A stretch of 64,000 bases of DNA from Halobacillus kuroshimensis DSM 18393 (lineage in GTDB: Bacteria > Bacillota > Bacilli > Bacillales > Halobacillaceae): contig NZ_AUDY01000016.1 of assembly GCF_000425705.1 (NCBI RefSeq), positions 1 to 64,000 on the forward strand, written 5' to 3'. Both the position numbers and the translations under genes were made by a program. Below, in pieces: positions 7,847 to 16,087 of the stretch. Positions within the stretch are counted from its first letter, which is position 1. Every line of letters begins with the position of its first letter. The notes below the pieces were generated by a model. It worked only from the letters and a program-made list of their open reading frames with translations, was not told where the DNA came from and did no database searches.

Positions 7847-9247
7847 TCAGGATTTATCCCATTGTTGTTCCCAGGCCGCATATCCACCCTTCAAGTTGAT
7901 GGTGTCCTTAAAGCCGTTGGCCTGCAGCAGGCTGACGGCGATCGCGGAGCGGACGCCGGATTGGCAGTGGACGATCGGTGTCCGGTCGTTCGGAATTTCA
8001 TCAAGGCTTTCTTTCAAATGCCCAAGCATGAAATGATGGGCATGATCCATGTGACCTGCTTCCCATTCACCTGGATTACGTACATCGATGACCACATATC
8101 GATCATCCTGTTTATAGTGATTCTCCAATTCCTCCGGGGTAATGGACGTATAGGTTTCAAGTCCCCCGATCTGACTGAGATCCGATTGTGCAACATAAGC
8201 TGTAACTTCATCCAGACCGATGGCTTCCAGTGATTTTTTCATTTCACCTAAGCGGCTTTCTTCACCGATTAATACGATGGACTGGTCATAGTCGACGAGC
8301 CAGCCGGCCCAGTTTGAGAATGATCGATTGTAAGGGATATTGATTGTTCCTGGAAGGTGGCCTGCCGCAAAGGTCCACTTGTCTCTCGTATCAATGATGA
8401 CCGCATCATTTCCTCGATAATCTTCCAGTTGATCCACCGTCAGTTTCTGCACATCTCTTCCTTTATTCAAAGACGGGCCTTCTTTATTCAGCTTTTTCAT
8501 CATCCCAAAATATTTCGGTGGTTCCGGCTGACCATCAATCAATTCATCTGTAAATTCATCGATATCCGTGTGCTGAAGCGCCCAGTTATTCGCTTTTTCA
8601 TAACCGACCGTAGAAGCAGGGACTGCCCCTAATGATTTCCCACACGCACTGCCAGCGCCATGGCCCGGCCAGACTTGAAGATAATCAGGGAGATCCTTGA
8701 AGGCTTCAAGGGATTGGAACATCTGGCGCGCTCCCTGCCTGGACGTCCCTTCTGAACCTGCAGCCTTTTCCAGCAGATCCGGACGGCCGACATCTCCTAC
8801 AAATACGAAGTCTCCTGTGAAAATCCCCATAGGAACCTTGGAGCCCCCTCCTTCATCGGTTAGGACAAATGAAATACTTTCAGGGGTATGTCCGGGGGTG
8901 TGAAGAACATCAAATTTAATATTTCCAACGTAAAACTGATCTCCCCCGGTCAGTAACACGTGATTCAATTCATTTAAATACTCGTATTTCCAGTCATTGT
9001 CTCCCTCATTGGACAAATACAGAACTGCTCCGGTATGCTGAGCCAATTCTCTGGCACCAGAGAGAAAGTCCGCATGAATGTGTGTTTCCGTTACTTTCGT
9101 AATTGTAAATCCTTCTTTTTCAGCTGTTTCAAGATAAGGATTGATATCACGTGCGGGATCAATTACCATAGCTTCACCCGTTCGCTGGCATCCTGTCATA
9201 TAAGACATCTGGGCTAATTCTTCATCAAAAAATGATTTAAAAAACAT
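7847..9247 (-). CDS. CstB-like persulfide dioxygenase-rhodanese fusion
   Basis: About 466 residues in three parts. Residues about 1-250 are a metallo-beta-lactamase persulfide dioxygenase (THIHADFLSG near 58, HTPGHTPES near 117, TGDFVFVGDVGRPD near 145). Residues about 270-360 are a rhodanese-like domain lacking the active cysteine (LIGEESRLGE in its place). A C-terminal rhodanese has the active loop HCQSGVRSA. This is the domain order of staphylococcal CstB, which oxidises persulfides to thiosulfate and sulfite during sulfide stress. The start at 9247 is spaced correctly from AAGGAGG; the ATG nine bases upstream touches that site. The promoter carries a CstR-like palindrome. Confidence 0.88.
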   Translation of the reverse strand: MFFKSFFDEELAQMSYMTGCQRTGEAMVIDPARDINPYLETAEKEGFTITKVTETHIHADFLSGARELAQHTGAVLYLSNEGDNDWKYEYLNELNHVLLTGGDQFYVGNIKFDVLHTPGHTPESISFVLTDEGGGSKVPMGIFTGDFVFVGDVGRPDLLEKAAGSEGTSRQGARQMFQSLEAFKDLPDYLQVWPGHGAGSACGKSLGAVPASTVGYEKANNWALQHTDIDEFTDELIDGQPEPPKYFGMMKKLNKEGPSLNKGRDVQKLTVDQLEDYRGNDAVIIDTRDKWTFAAGHLPGTINIPYNRSFSNWAGWLVDYDQSIVLIGEESRLGEMKKSLEAIGLDEVTAYVAQSDLSQIGGLETYTSITPEELENHYKQDDRYVVIDVRNPGEWEAGHMDHAHHFMLGHLKESLDEIPNDRTPIVHCQSGVRSAIAVSLLQANGFKDTINLKGGYAAWEQQWDKS

Positions 9248-9280
9248 CGTTCGCATCCTCCTTAAAAAGCTTATATTGAA

Positions 9281-9309
9281 TTTATAACATACCCCTAACC
9301 GTATGTAAA
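9281..9309 (-). promoter_or_regulatory. Promoter with palindromic operator in the spacer (CstR/CsoR-like)
   Basis: On the minus strand: TTTACA (9304-9309), a 17-bp spacer, then TATAAA (9281-9286). The spacer holds ACATAC-N8-GTATGT (9287-9306), in a GC-rich ATACCCC context. CstR, the persulfide sensor that controls cst genes in Firmicutes, binds sites of this general ATACCC/GGGTAT type. The promoter is seen in the sequence; the regulator identity is inferred. Confidence 0.55.
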
Positions 9310-9389
9310 ACCAAGAAGCTTATATATACCTGGACCATTTTGAGCAAAGAAAAACAAGGAACTTTCCAGTGAAGAACCGGCTTACTTAT

Positions 9390-9418
9390 AAAAAAAAGCA
9401 CACGAAAACCGTGTGCGC
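9390..9418 (-). terminator. Terminator of the DUF6933 gene
   Basis: GCACACG/CGTGTGC stem followed leftward by a run of eight T, starting directly at the stop codon. Confidence 0.85.
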
Positions 9419-9922
9419 TTACTCTTCAAAGTATTTGTTTAAAGTGGTGACGGGATCCAGGTGCTTCAGAGGGCTCATAGGGAATACATTATTATCCTTA
9501 TTCAACGCTACGGCGTCGATTTCCTCATAAGACAGGTCGCGGACGGTATGATCGATTCTTGCTTTTGTTTCATTCATCATACCCATGACACTGCGGTTAT
9601 CCGTTTTGGTATAAACGATTTCATCAGTGGCATCAAGGATATAGTAGGCTGCCTTCTTATCAACATCCAGCAGTTGAAACAGCTGCTGAAGGGAACCTTT
9701 AATCACATTATCCAGATGCTCAAATTGTTCTTTCTGCAACCCGAAGAGCGTCAAATTAATACCCGTTTCATTGTTCATAAGCATCAGGCACTTTCTACCT
9801 TTCACGGTAATCATATTTGCATGCCATTTATATAAATCGGGAACATCCTGATATTCATTCAAATCACGAACAGGGGATTTCAATTCATTCTGCAGTTTTT
9901 TTGTAGCACCAATGACGAACAT
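9419..9922 (-). CDS. Hypothetical protein, DUF6933-like
   Basis: A 167-residue cytoplasmic protein that starts MFVIGATKKLQNEL and contains LYKWHANMITV near residue 30 and KCLMLMNNET near 43. This pattern resembles the DUF6933 family, recalled from memory. No catalytic motif, signal peptide or membrane segment is visible. The gene has its own terminator and stands alone between the persulfide dioxygenase and the trehalose operon, so context gives no functional hint. The reading frame is long, well started (GGTGG-type site) and clearly real. Confidence 0.75.
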   Translation of the reverse strand: MFVIGATKKLQNELKSPVRDLNEYQDVPDLYKWHANMITVKGRKCLMLMNNETGINLTLFGLQKEQFEHLDNVIKGSLQQLFQLLDVDKKAAYYILDATDEIVYTKTDNRSVMGMMNETKARIDHTVRDLSYEEIDAVALNKDNNVFPMSPLKHLDPVTTLNKYFEE

Positions 9923-9974
9923 CTTTCCACCTCTTTCATTTCTTTAGCTACACCTATTTTACCTTTTTCAATAT

Positions 9975-10010
9975 AAAAAACAAAGGAGAACCATTACGGC
10001 CCTCCTTTGT
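9975..10010 (-). terminator. Terminator of the trehalose operon
   Basis: ACAAAGGAG/CTCCTTTGT arms with a 13-base loop, followed leftward by a run of six T, overlapping the end of treR. Confidence 0.85.
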
Positions 10011-10727
10011 TCAAGCTTTCGTCCGCCTGGCGAAGTCTACAAATTGAAACTTGTCAGGACGGTGTCTGGATTCTGTAAATTGGAAGGCTGTCGTATCAGC
10101 AAGATAGACATAACTACGAATAACGACCACCTGCTGATGACCATTCAAGTCAAGCAGTTCCCTGTCTTCATCCGTGATATCTTCGACGACGATTTCCTTT
10201 TTGGCAAAACTGATTTCAAGCCCCAGCTCTTCTTCTATATAGTGATAGAGAGACTGTTCAGCTGTTTCCTTCGTAATATCCGGGATTAAATCTTCACGGA
10301 TATAGTCTTTATCGAGAATGATCCGTTCTCCATCAATTTCTCTTGAGCGGATCAGCCTCCAAAGTTTCGCATCTTCCGGACATCCCAGCTGCCTGCGTAT
10401 GTGGGAGGCCTGTGTGACGATGGTCAATTCATGCACAGACGTTTTCACTTCCTGTCCCATCTGGTCAGCCAGCTCTTTAAAGCTGGTCAGACCAGAAACA
10501 GGGAATTTGAATTTGTTCCGTTCCAGAACGACCGATCCCTTCCCACGCACTTTTTGGATATAACCATTTTGAGCAAGTAAATTCAGCGCCTTTCTGATCG
10601 TTTCCCGGGATGTATCAAACTGAGCAGTCAGCTCATGTTCAGATGGAAGTGTCTCACCGGCAGAAAAGACCCCCTGCTGTATCTTTTTCACGAGTTTATT
10701 AAAGATGACTACGTATTTGTTCTTCAA
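10011..10727 (-). CDS. treR: Trehalose operon repressor (GntR family)
   Basis: A 238-residue regulator with an N-terminal winged helix-turn-helix (GETLPSEHELTAQFDTSRETIRKAL near residues 22-47) and a C-terminal UTRA effector domain. In Bacillus, TreR represses treP-treA-treR and is released by trehalose 6-phosphate. It is the last gene of the operon, 21 bases after treA. The two operator-like palindromes upstream of treP (TTGTATATACAA type) fit TreR sites known from Bacillus. Length and order match the Bacillus subtilis operon. Confidence 0.93.
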   Translation of the reverse strand: MKNKYVVIFNKLVKKIQQGVFSAGETLPSEHELTAQFDTSRETIRKALNLLAQNGYIQKVRGKGSVVLERNKFKFPVSGLTSFKELADQMGQEVKTSVHELTIVTQASHIRRQLGCPEDAKLWRLIRSREIDGERIILDKDYIREDLIPDITKETAEQSLYHYIEEELGLEISFAKKEIVVEDITDEDRELLDLNGHQQVVVIRSYVYLADTTAFQFTESRHRPDKFQFVDFARRTKA

Positions 10728-10748
10728 GGTTTATCCCCCTCTTCCATT

Positions 10749-12434
10749 TTACCTGCCTGGGAAATGATAAACCACAGATTCGTAAGGACGAAGAGAGATT
10801 TCTTTACTGATCGATGGTGCGTCCTCATAGTTGCTGATCAAGACGTCCATTTCTTCCTGACTGTTCATGGATGATGGCAGCTCGAACGTCGCAGCTTCTC
10901 CGTAAAAGTTATTGATGACCAGCAGCTTTTCTCCATTCCACTCCCGAAGATAGGCAAACACCTGTGGATGTTCAGGCGTAAGAAGCTGGTAATCCCCGAA
11001 CGTAATGATATCGTAGGACTTCCTCAACTGAATCAGCCTGCGGTAATGATGAAAAATCGAGTTTTCCTTATTCATGACGTTTTCAGCATTGATGGTTTTG
11101 TAGTTATCTGCAGGCTCGATCCACGGCGTCCCATCTGTAAAACCAGCATTCGAGTTATCATTCCACTGGACAGGTGTTCGTGAATTATCTCTCGATTTCT
11201 GCTTGAGAATAGCAAGGATCTGCTCATCATCAAAGCCTTTTTCTTTGAATTCTTCGTACATATTCAAAGACTCCACATCACGATACTGTTCAATATGATT
11301 GAACTTAGGGTTGGTCATCCCGAATTCTTCACCTTGATAAATATAAGGCGTTCCCTGCATCATATGAATGACAGTCGCAAGCATCTTGCCGGATTCATCC
11401 GGATAGTTCACGTCATCCCCGAACCTTGAAAGAACACGGGGCTGGTCATGGTTGCACCAAAAGAGAGCATTCCATCCGCCGCCTTCATTCATTTCCTTCT
11501 GCCATTTCGATAGGATGGCTTTCAGTTCATGAAAATCAAAGTCGGCTACGGTCCATTTCTCTCCACCCGGATAATCCACCTTCAAGTGATGGAAGTTAAA
11601 GGTCATGCTGAGTTCCCTGCGTTCAGGAGCTGTATATTGAATACAATGGTCAATCGTGGTTGAGGACATTTCCCCAACCGTCATCAAATCATAAGGCTGG
11701 AAAACTTCCCGGTTCATTTCCTGCATGAATTCATGGACTCTTGGACCATCCGTATAGAATTTACGGCCGTCTCCGGGCGCTTTGGAGCCATCATCATCAG
11801 GAAATTCCTGGTCCTTGGATATCAGGTTAATGACATCCAGACGAAAACCATCGACACCTTTTTCTCCCCAGAACCGCATCATTTCATAAATATCCCCGCG
11901 CACCTGTTCATTTTCCCAATTCAGGTCGGCCTGAGTAATATCAAAAAGATGAAGGTAATATTGACCGGACGTTTCATCATAGGCCCAGGCACTCCCCCCA
12001 AACTTGGATTTCCAGTTGGAAGGCGCACCGCCGTTTACAGGATCTTTCCAGATGTAATAATCCCTGTACGGACTTTCCTTGGACTGAAGAGCTTCCTGGA
12101 ACCACTGATGTTCGGTCGATGTATGGTTCACAACAATATCCATAATCAGCTTCATGTCTCGTTTATGCGTTTCATCAAGCAGTCGTTCAAAATCTTCCAT
12201 TGTTCCGTACTCATCATGAATATCGTAATAATCACTGATGTCATACCCATTATCATTCTGAGGGGATTTATACATCGGAGTCAGCCAGAGAACATCCACT
12301 CCAAGTTCATTCAAATAATCCAGTTTCTCAATGATCCCCTGGATATCTCCGACTCCATTTCCCGTTGTATCGTTAAAGCTTTTCGGATAGATCTGATAGA
12401 CAACCGCTTTTTTCCACCAGGGCTGTTCATTCAT
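10749..12434 (-). CDS. treA: Alpha,alpha-phosphotrehalase (trehalose-6-phosphate hydrolase)
   Basis: A 561-residue GH13 enzyme that splits imported trehalose 6-phosphate into glucose and glucose 6-phosphate. Visible family motifs are MDIVVNHTS near residue 99, GFRLDVINL with the nucleophile Asp near 200, TVGEMSS with the acid/base Glu near 255, and WCNHDQPR with the third catalytic Asp near 330. It sits between treP (24 bases upstream) and treR (21 bases downstream). Also called treC in some genomes. Length matches the family. Confidence 0.94.
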   Translation of the reverse strand: MNEQPWWKKAVVYQIYPKSFNDTTGNGVGDIQGIIEKLDYLNELGVDVLWLTPMYKSPQNDNGYDISDYYDIHDEYGTMEDFERLLDETHKRDMKLIMDIVVNHTSTEHQWFQEALQSKESPYRDYYIWKDPVNGGAPSNWKSKFGGSAWAYDETSGQYYLHLFDITQADLNWENEQVRGDIYEMMRFWGEKGVDGFRLDVINLISKDQEFPDDDGSKAPGDGRKFYTDGPRVHEFMQEMNREVFQPYDLMTVGEMSSTTIDHCIQYTAPERRELSMTFNFHHLKVDYPGGEKWTVADFDFHELKAILSKWQKEMNEGGGWNALFWCNHDQPRVLSRFGDDVNYPDESGKMLATVIHMMQGTPYIYQGEEFGMTNPKFNHIEQYRDVESLNMYEEFKEKGFDDEQILAILKQKSRDNSRTPVQWNDNSNAGFTDGTPWIEPADNYKTINAENVMNKENSIFHHYRRLIQLRKSYDIITFGDYQLLTPEHPQVFAYLREWNGEKLLVINNFYGEAATFELPSSMNSQEEMDVLISNYEDAPSISKEISLRPYESVVYHFPGR

Positions 12435-12457
12435 GACCTCACCACCATTTCATAGTT

Positions 12458-13867
12458 TTATACGTCTTTTTTACGTTTTGCATAGAGATAGGTTCCTACA
12501 AGAGGAAGCACGATGACGATAGCCATCCCTATCATGAAGTCAAGCCAATAATCGCTGACGATGGAGAAAATTCCCGGCACACCGCCGACTCCAATCGAAT
12601 TAGCCAGCACGCCTTGGGCTGAGATATACAATCCGGCAATGGCGGATGAACTAATGGCTATAATGAATGGATATTTGAAACGCAGGTTCACACCGAATAA
12701 GGCAGGCTCTGTAATTCCCAGCCATGCGGAAACTCCTGACGATACGCCAAGACCCTTCAGTTTTTCATCCTTCGATGCAAGCCAGATCGCGAACGCCGCT
12801 GATCCCTGAGCAATGTTGGACAAAGCGAGCATCGGCCACAGGAATGTTGTGCCTGTGGAACCGACCAGCTGGATATCTACAGCCAGGAACGTATGGTGCA
12901 TCCCGGTAATGACGAGCACGCCGTACAGGCCGCCGTAAATCAGTCCTCCAAGCCAGGAGAACGTATCAAATACGGCAACAAGGCCATCTGTAATCCAGTT
13001 TCCAACCGCAAATGTAATCGGTCCAATGATAATAAAGGTTAAAAAGCCTGTAACAAGTAAAGCAATCGGCCCTACGAAAAGCAGTTGAATGCTGTCAGGA
13101 ATCCGCTTGCGCAGGAAAAGTTCAATCTTCGTAAGTAGATAAGCGGCAGCCAGGACCGGCAGCACTTGACCCTGATAGCCGATTTTCTCGACCGTCATAC
13201 CAAATAAATTCCACGTTGGCACGGACCCTTCGGAAACAGCTTCCCCATAAGACCATGCATTCAATAAGTCCGGGTGAACGAGAACCAGTCCAATAACAAT
13301 CCCCAAAATTGGACTTCCTCCAAATTTCTTAACAGCAGACCACCCGATCAATCCAGGCAGGAACACGAATGCCGTATTGGCGATAATAATAATCATGTTT
13401 GCGATATCTGACCACTGAGGATACACATCAATTAAGGCCTGATCATCAAAGAAAATATCGGGTGCTGTAAGCAGGTTGTTGATTCCCAAAAGCAGACCAG
13501 CAGTTACGATCGCCGGCAGAATCGGTATGAAAATATCAGCCAATGTTTTGATGGCTCGTTGAAGCGGATTCATTTTTTCACTTGACGCTTGCTTCACTTC
13601 TTCTTTTGTAGACTCTCCAATACCGGCCAGCGCTACAAATTCCTTATACACTTTGTCAACCGTTCCCTGGCCTACGACAACCTGGAACTGACCATTCGTC
13701 GAAAAGGAACCTTTGACCGCTTCAATCTGATTCAGTTTCTCCTGATCGACAATCCCTTCATCGTGCAGGGCCAGCCGCAGCCGAGTGACACAGTGCGTCG
13801 CAGCCGACAGGTTTTCCTTTCCACCAATGGCTTCTAAAATTTCTTCAGCCTGTTTTTTGTGATTCAT
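12458..13867 (-). CDS. treP: PTS trehalose transporter subunit IIBC
   Basis: About 469 residues. The EIIB domain is N-terminal, with the phosphorylated cysteine in ATHCVTRLRL (about residue 26). The EIIC membrane domain follows, with about ten helices (for example LPAIVTAGLLLGINNLL and WLGITEPALFGVNLR). It takes up and phosphorylates trehalose; there is no fused EIIA, as in Bacillus subtilis TreP, so a glucose-type EIIA must act in trans. Frames upstream of 13867 are open, but the ATG at 13867 has GGAGG at the right distance. First gene of the operon. Confidence 0.94.
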   Translation of the reverse strand: MNHKKQAEEILEAIGGKENLSAATHCVTRLRLALHDEGIVDQEKLNQIEAVKGSFSTNGQFQVVVGQGTVDKVYKEFVALAGIGESTKEEVKQASSEKMNPLQRAIKTLADIFIPILPAIVTAGLLLGINNLLTAPDIFFDDQALIDVYPQWSDIANMIIIIANTAFVFLPGLIGWSAVKKFGGSPILGIVIGLVLVHPDLLNAWSYGEAVSEGSVPTWNLFGMTVEKIGYQGQVLPVLAAAYLLTKIELFLRKRIPDSIQLLFVGPIALLVTGFLTFIIIGPITFAVGNWITDGLVAVFDTFSWLGGLIYGGLYGVLVITGMHHTFLAVDIQLVGSTGTTFLWPMLALSNIAQGSAAFAIWLASKDEKLKGLGVSSGVSAWLGITEPALFGVNLRFKYPFIIAISSSAIAGLYISAQGVLANSIGVGGVPGIFSIVSDYWLDFMIGMAIVIVLPLVGTYLYAKRKKDV

Positions 13868-13939
13868 ATCCTTACCTCCAGATGTTATTTTTTTGTTCCC
13901 AAACAACGAGGTTCATCTACGGGTTTCCAAGCGATAATC

Positions 13940-13953
13940 TTAAACGCTTTCAA
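13940..13953 (-). promoter_or_regulatory. Putative cre (CcpA) site in the tre leader
   Basis: On the minus strand the site reads TTGAAAGCGTTTAA, close to the catabolite-responsive consensus (TGWNANCGNTNWCA), with mismatches at the last two positions. It lies downstream of the start point, as in roadblock-type control. Confidence 0.5.
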
Positions 13954-13969
13954 CTACCTTTGAACTAAA

Positions 13970-13983
13970 CTTGTATATACACG
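13970..13983. promoter_or_regulatory. Second TreR operator-like palindrome
   Basis: CTTGTATATACACG, one imperfect half of the TTGTATATACAA operator, in the untranslated leader. A GntR-type repressor bound here and at 14002 could co-operate. Confidence 0.6.
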
Positions 13984-13993
13984 ATTTAAATTC

Positions 13994-14022
13994 ATTATAA
14001 TTTGTATATACAAGTTATGCAA
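13994..14022 (-). promoter_or_regulatory. tre promoter with TreR operator in the spacer
   Basis: On the minus strand: TTGCAT (14017-14022), a 17-bp spacer, then a perfect TATAAT (13994-13999). The spacer holds the palindrome TTGTATATACAA (14002-14013). Repressor binding there would block RNA polymerase directly. Confidence 0.75.
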
Positions 14023-14179
14023 CCGTTAACATCAACATTTCCGTATGGAATTCCCTTCCATGAAAAGGGAGCAAAAATCCGTTAGAAAGAACCTTATTAT
14101 ATGAGCAGATTGTTTTTTTATCCCTTTCTGTTATGGTATATATTTAGGGTGTCGAAATAAACAGGAAGAAGGGATAAGC

Positions 14180-15409
14180 ATGCAGACCAGCAAAGCAGAA
14201 GCCCGGAAAAATGTGTGGGTCATGTGGTTTGCAAATTTCTTTATTGCAGGAAGCATCACGATGGTTCTTCCTTTTTTGTCGTTGTATATTGAAACATTCG
14301 GAAACTTTTCAGATGCCTACGTCCAGACATGGTCAGGATGGGTGTTCGGCGTCACATTCGTAACTGCTTTTATATGTTCACCGATATGGGGCAAGATTGG
14401 AGACCGATATGGACGAAAGAAAATTCTCGTCATGTCTGCGCTCGGATTAGCCTTATCGGTCTACTTCATGGGGCATGCCACTTCTGTATGGCAGCTCTTT
14501 TTCCTGCGTTTATTTATGGGCGTATTTACCGGATTCATCCCCATGTCCCAGGCACTCATCTCTACGCAGACACCTAAGGAGATGGCCGGACGGGTACTGG
14601 GAACGCTCCAGACCGGGAGTATTACCGGCAGTCTCCTCGGACCGCTGCTCGGGGGATGGATTGCAGATTCCATTGGTTACGCCGCTACATTCCAATACGT
14701 TTCCTTCGCCGTAGCCCTTTCCGCCATCATCGTCTTTCTCGGTGTCCACGAACAACAAGTGCAGAAAGAAAGCGAGGGTGAGAAATCCAGCTACAATACG
14801 AAAGAAGTGCTCAGCCATATTGTTCACCATCCACTGCTGCTAATGGTCATGGTGGTGTCCTTGTTTGTCCAGATCGCACACTTTAGTATTCAACCGATTC
14901 TTTCCTTGTTTGTCGGGGAACTCCACGGCCCGGAAAACCTGGCCTTGTTTTCGGGAATTGCATTTTCCGCTGCCGGACTGGGTAATTTAATGATGGCTAG
15001 AAGATGGGGGGAAATTGCAGACCGGGTCGGTTATATAAAAATTCTCATCTTCCTTCTGATTATGGCAGGTGTCGTATACCTGCCGGCTGCCTTCGTTACG
15101 AACATATGGGAGCTTGTTCTATTAAGGTTCCTTCTCGGTGTTTCCATCGGAGGCATTATCCCTGTTCGAACCGCTTACATTAGACAGGAAGCCCCTCTAG
15201 CCATGCAGGGAGAAGTCCTTGGTTACAACACGAGTCTCCGCTTCCTTGGAAACATCATCGGCCCTGCCATGGGCGGTATGGTTGCAGGTGCATATGGATT
15301 TTCGATGGTCTTTTTCGTTACCAGTGGATTGCTTCTTCTCTCCGGAGGCATGTTGTTTTTGGTCCTTCGCAGACGTAAACCCGTTTTCAATCACGCATCC
15401 AGTCACTAA
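14180..15409 (+). CDS. MFS multidrug exporter (12-helix type)
   Basis: A 409-residue major facilitator with 12 predicted membrane helices. The family A-loop motif is present as GKIGDRYGRKKIL at about residues 72-84, and motif C-like glycines appear in GSLLGPLLGGWIAD near 154. Overall it resembles Bacillus MdtG/YttB-type drug efflux pumps. Substrate cannot be predicted. Good site (GAAGAAGGG) before the ATG. The stop codon lies in a short perfect palindrome ahead of the nicotinamidase gene, so read-through into that gene is possible. Confidence 0.88.
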   Translation: MQTSKAEARKNVWVMWFANFFIAGSITMVLPFLSLYIETFGNFSDAYVQTWSGWVFGVTFVTAFICSPIWGKIGDRYGRKKILVMSALGLALSVYFMGHATSVWQLFFLRLFMGVFTGFIPMSQALISTQTPKEMAGRVLGTLQTGSITGSLLGPLLGGWIADSIGYAATFQYVSFAVALSAIIVFLGVHEQQVQKESEGEKSSYNTKEVLSHIVHHPLLLMVMVVSLFVQIAHFSIQPILSLFVGELHGPENLALFSGIAFSAAGLGNLMMARRWGEIADRVGYIKILIFLLIMAGVVYLPAAFVTNIWELVLLRFLLGVSIGGIIPVRTAYIRQEAPLAMQGEVLGYNTSLRFLGNIIGPAMGGMVAGAYGFSMVFFVTSGLLLLSGGMLFLVLRRRKPVFNHASSH

Positions 15410-15425
15410 CAGATTTTATCTGTTA
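15407..15425. repeat. Short perfect palindrome between the MFS and nicotinamidase genes
   Basis: TAACAGAT-TTT-ATCTGTTA, overlapping the MFS stop codon and 34 bases before the next start. There is no T-tract, so it is more likely an operator or RNA hairpin than a terminator. Confidence 0.5.
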
Positions 15426-15458
15426 ATATAGGTGTAAAGACATTCCGGGAGGGATTCG

Positions 15459-16007
15459 ATGAATCGTGCACTACTAGTCATTGATTACACGAACGATTTT
15501 GTGGCGGATGAAGGGGCATTGACCTGTGGAAAAGCAGCTCAGGCGCTCGACCCATTCCTTACCAAGTTGAGCAGGGATTTTGTTGAGCAGGGGCAGACCC
15601 TCGTTTACGGGGTTGATGTTCATGAGCAAGACGATCCTTATCATCCGGAAACGAAGCTGTTTCCTCCTCACAATATAAGAGGATCAGAAGGAAGACATCT
15701 ATATGGAAAAACAGGGAAAGTCTATTCGGCTAATGCCACCCGCTCCTCGGTTTTATACATGGATAAGACACGTTACAGCGCTTTCGCCGGAACCAACCTT
15801 GATCTGAAATTACGCGAACGGGGCGTTACCGACATTCATCTTACAGGGGTATGTACAGACATCTGTGTGCTTCATACAGCAGTGGATGCTTATAATCTCG
15901 GATATTCCCTCACGATTTATAAGGAAGGGACCGCAAGCTTCAATGAAACTGGTCATGCATGGGCACTGTCCCATTTTGAAACCGTCCTTGGTGCCAAAGT
16001 TATATGA
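15459..16007 (+). CDS. pncA: Nicotinamidase (isochorismatase-like cysteine hydrolase)
   Basis: A 182-residue enzyme expected to convert nicotinamide to nicotinate in NAD salvage. The catalytic triad is visible as Asp9 (VIDYTNDF), Lys103 (MDKTRYSAF) and Cys136 (GVCTDICVLHTA). Metal ligands fit Asp53 and His55 (GVDVHEQD) and His71. The whole protein matches Bacillus PncA/YueJ. It lies downstream of an MFS gene with only a hairpin between, and is followed by its own terminator. Confidence 0.9.
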   Translation: MNRALLVIDYTNDFVADEGALTCGKAAQALDPFLTKLSRDFVEQGQTLVYGVDVHEQDDPYHPETKLFPPHNIRGSEGRHLYGKTGKVYSANATRSSVLYMDKTRYSAFAGTNLDLKLRERGVTDIHLTGVCTDICVLHTAVDAYNLGYSLTIYKEGTASFNETGHAWALSHFETVLGAKVI

Positions 16008-16014
16008 AAGGCGC

Positions 16015-16051
16015 AGCTTTCGTTTCCCGGTGTGGAAGCGAAAGCTTTTCT
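16015..16051 (+). terminator. Terminator after pncA
   Basis: AGCTTTCG with inner TTCC pairs to GGAA and CGAAAGCT, followed by TTTTC. Confidence 0.75.
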
Positions 16052-16087
16052 TATGGCCCGGCATAACAGAACTAAATGGAAGGAGTG

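Noticed and set aside
11733-12455. 240-codon plus-strand frame opposite treA
   Set aside because: Antisense of a conserved GH13 enzyme; no start signal.
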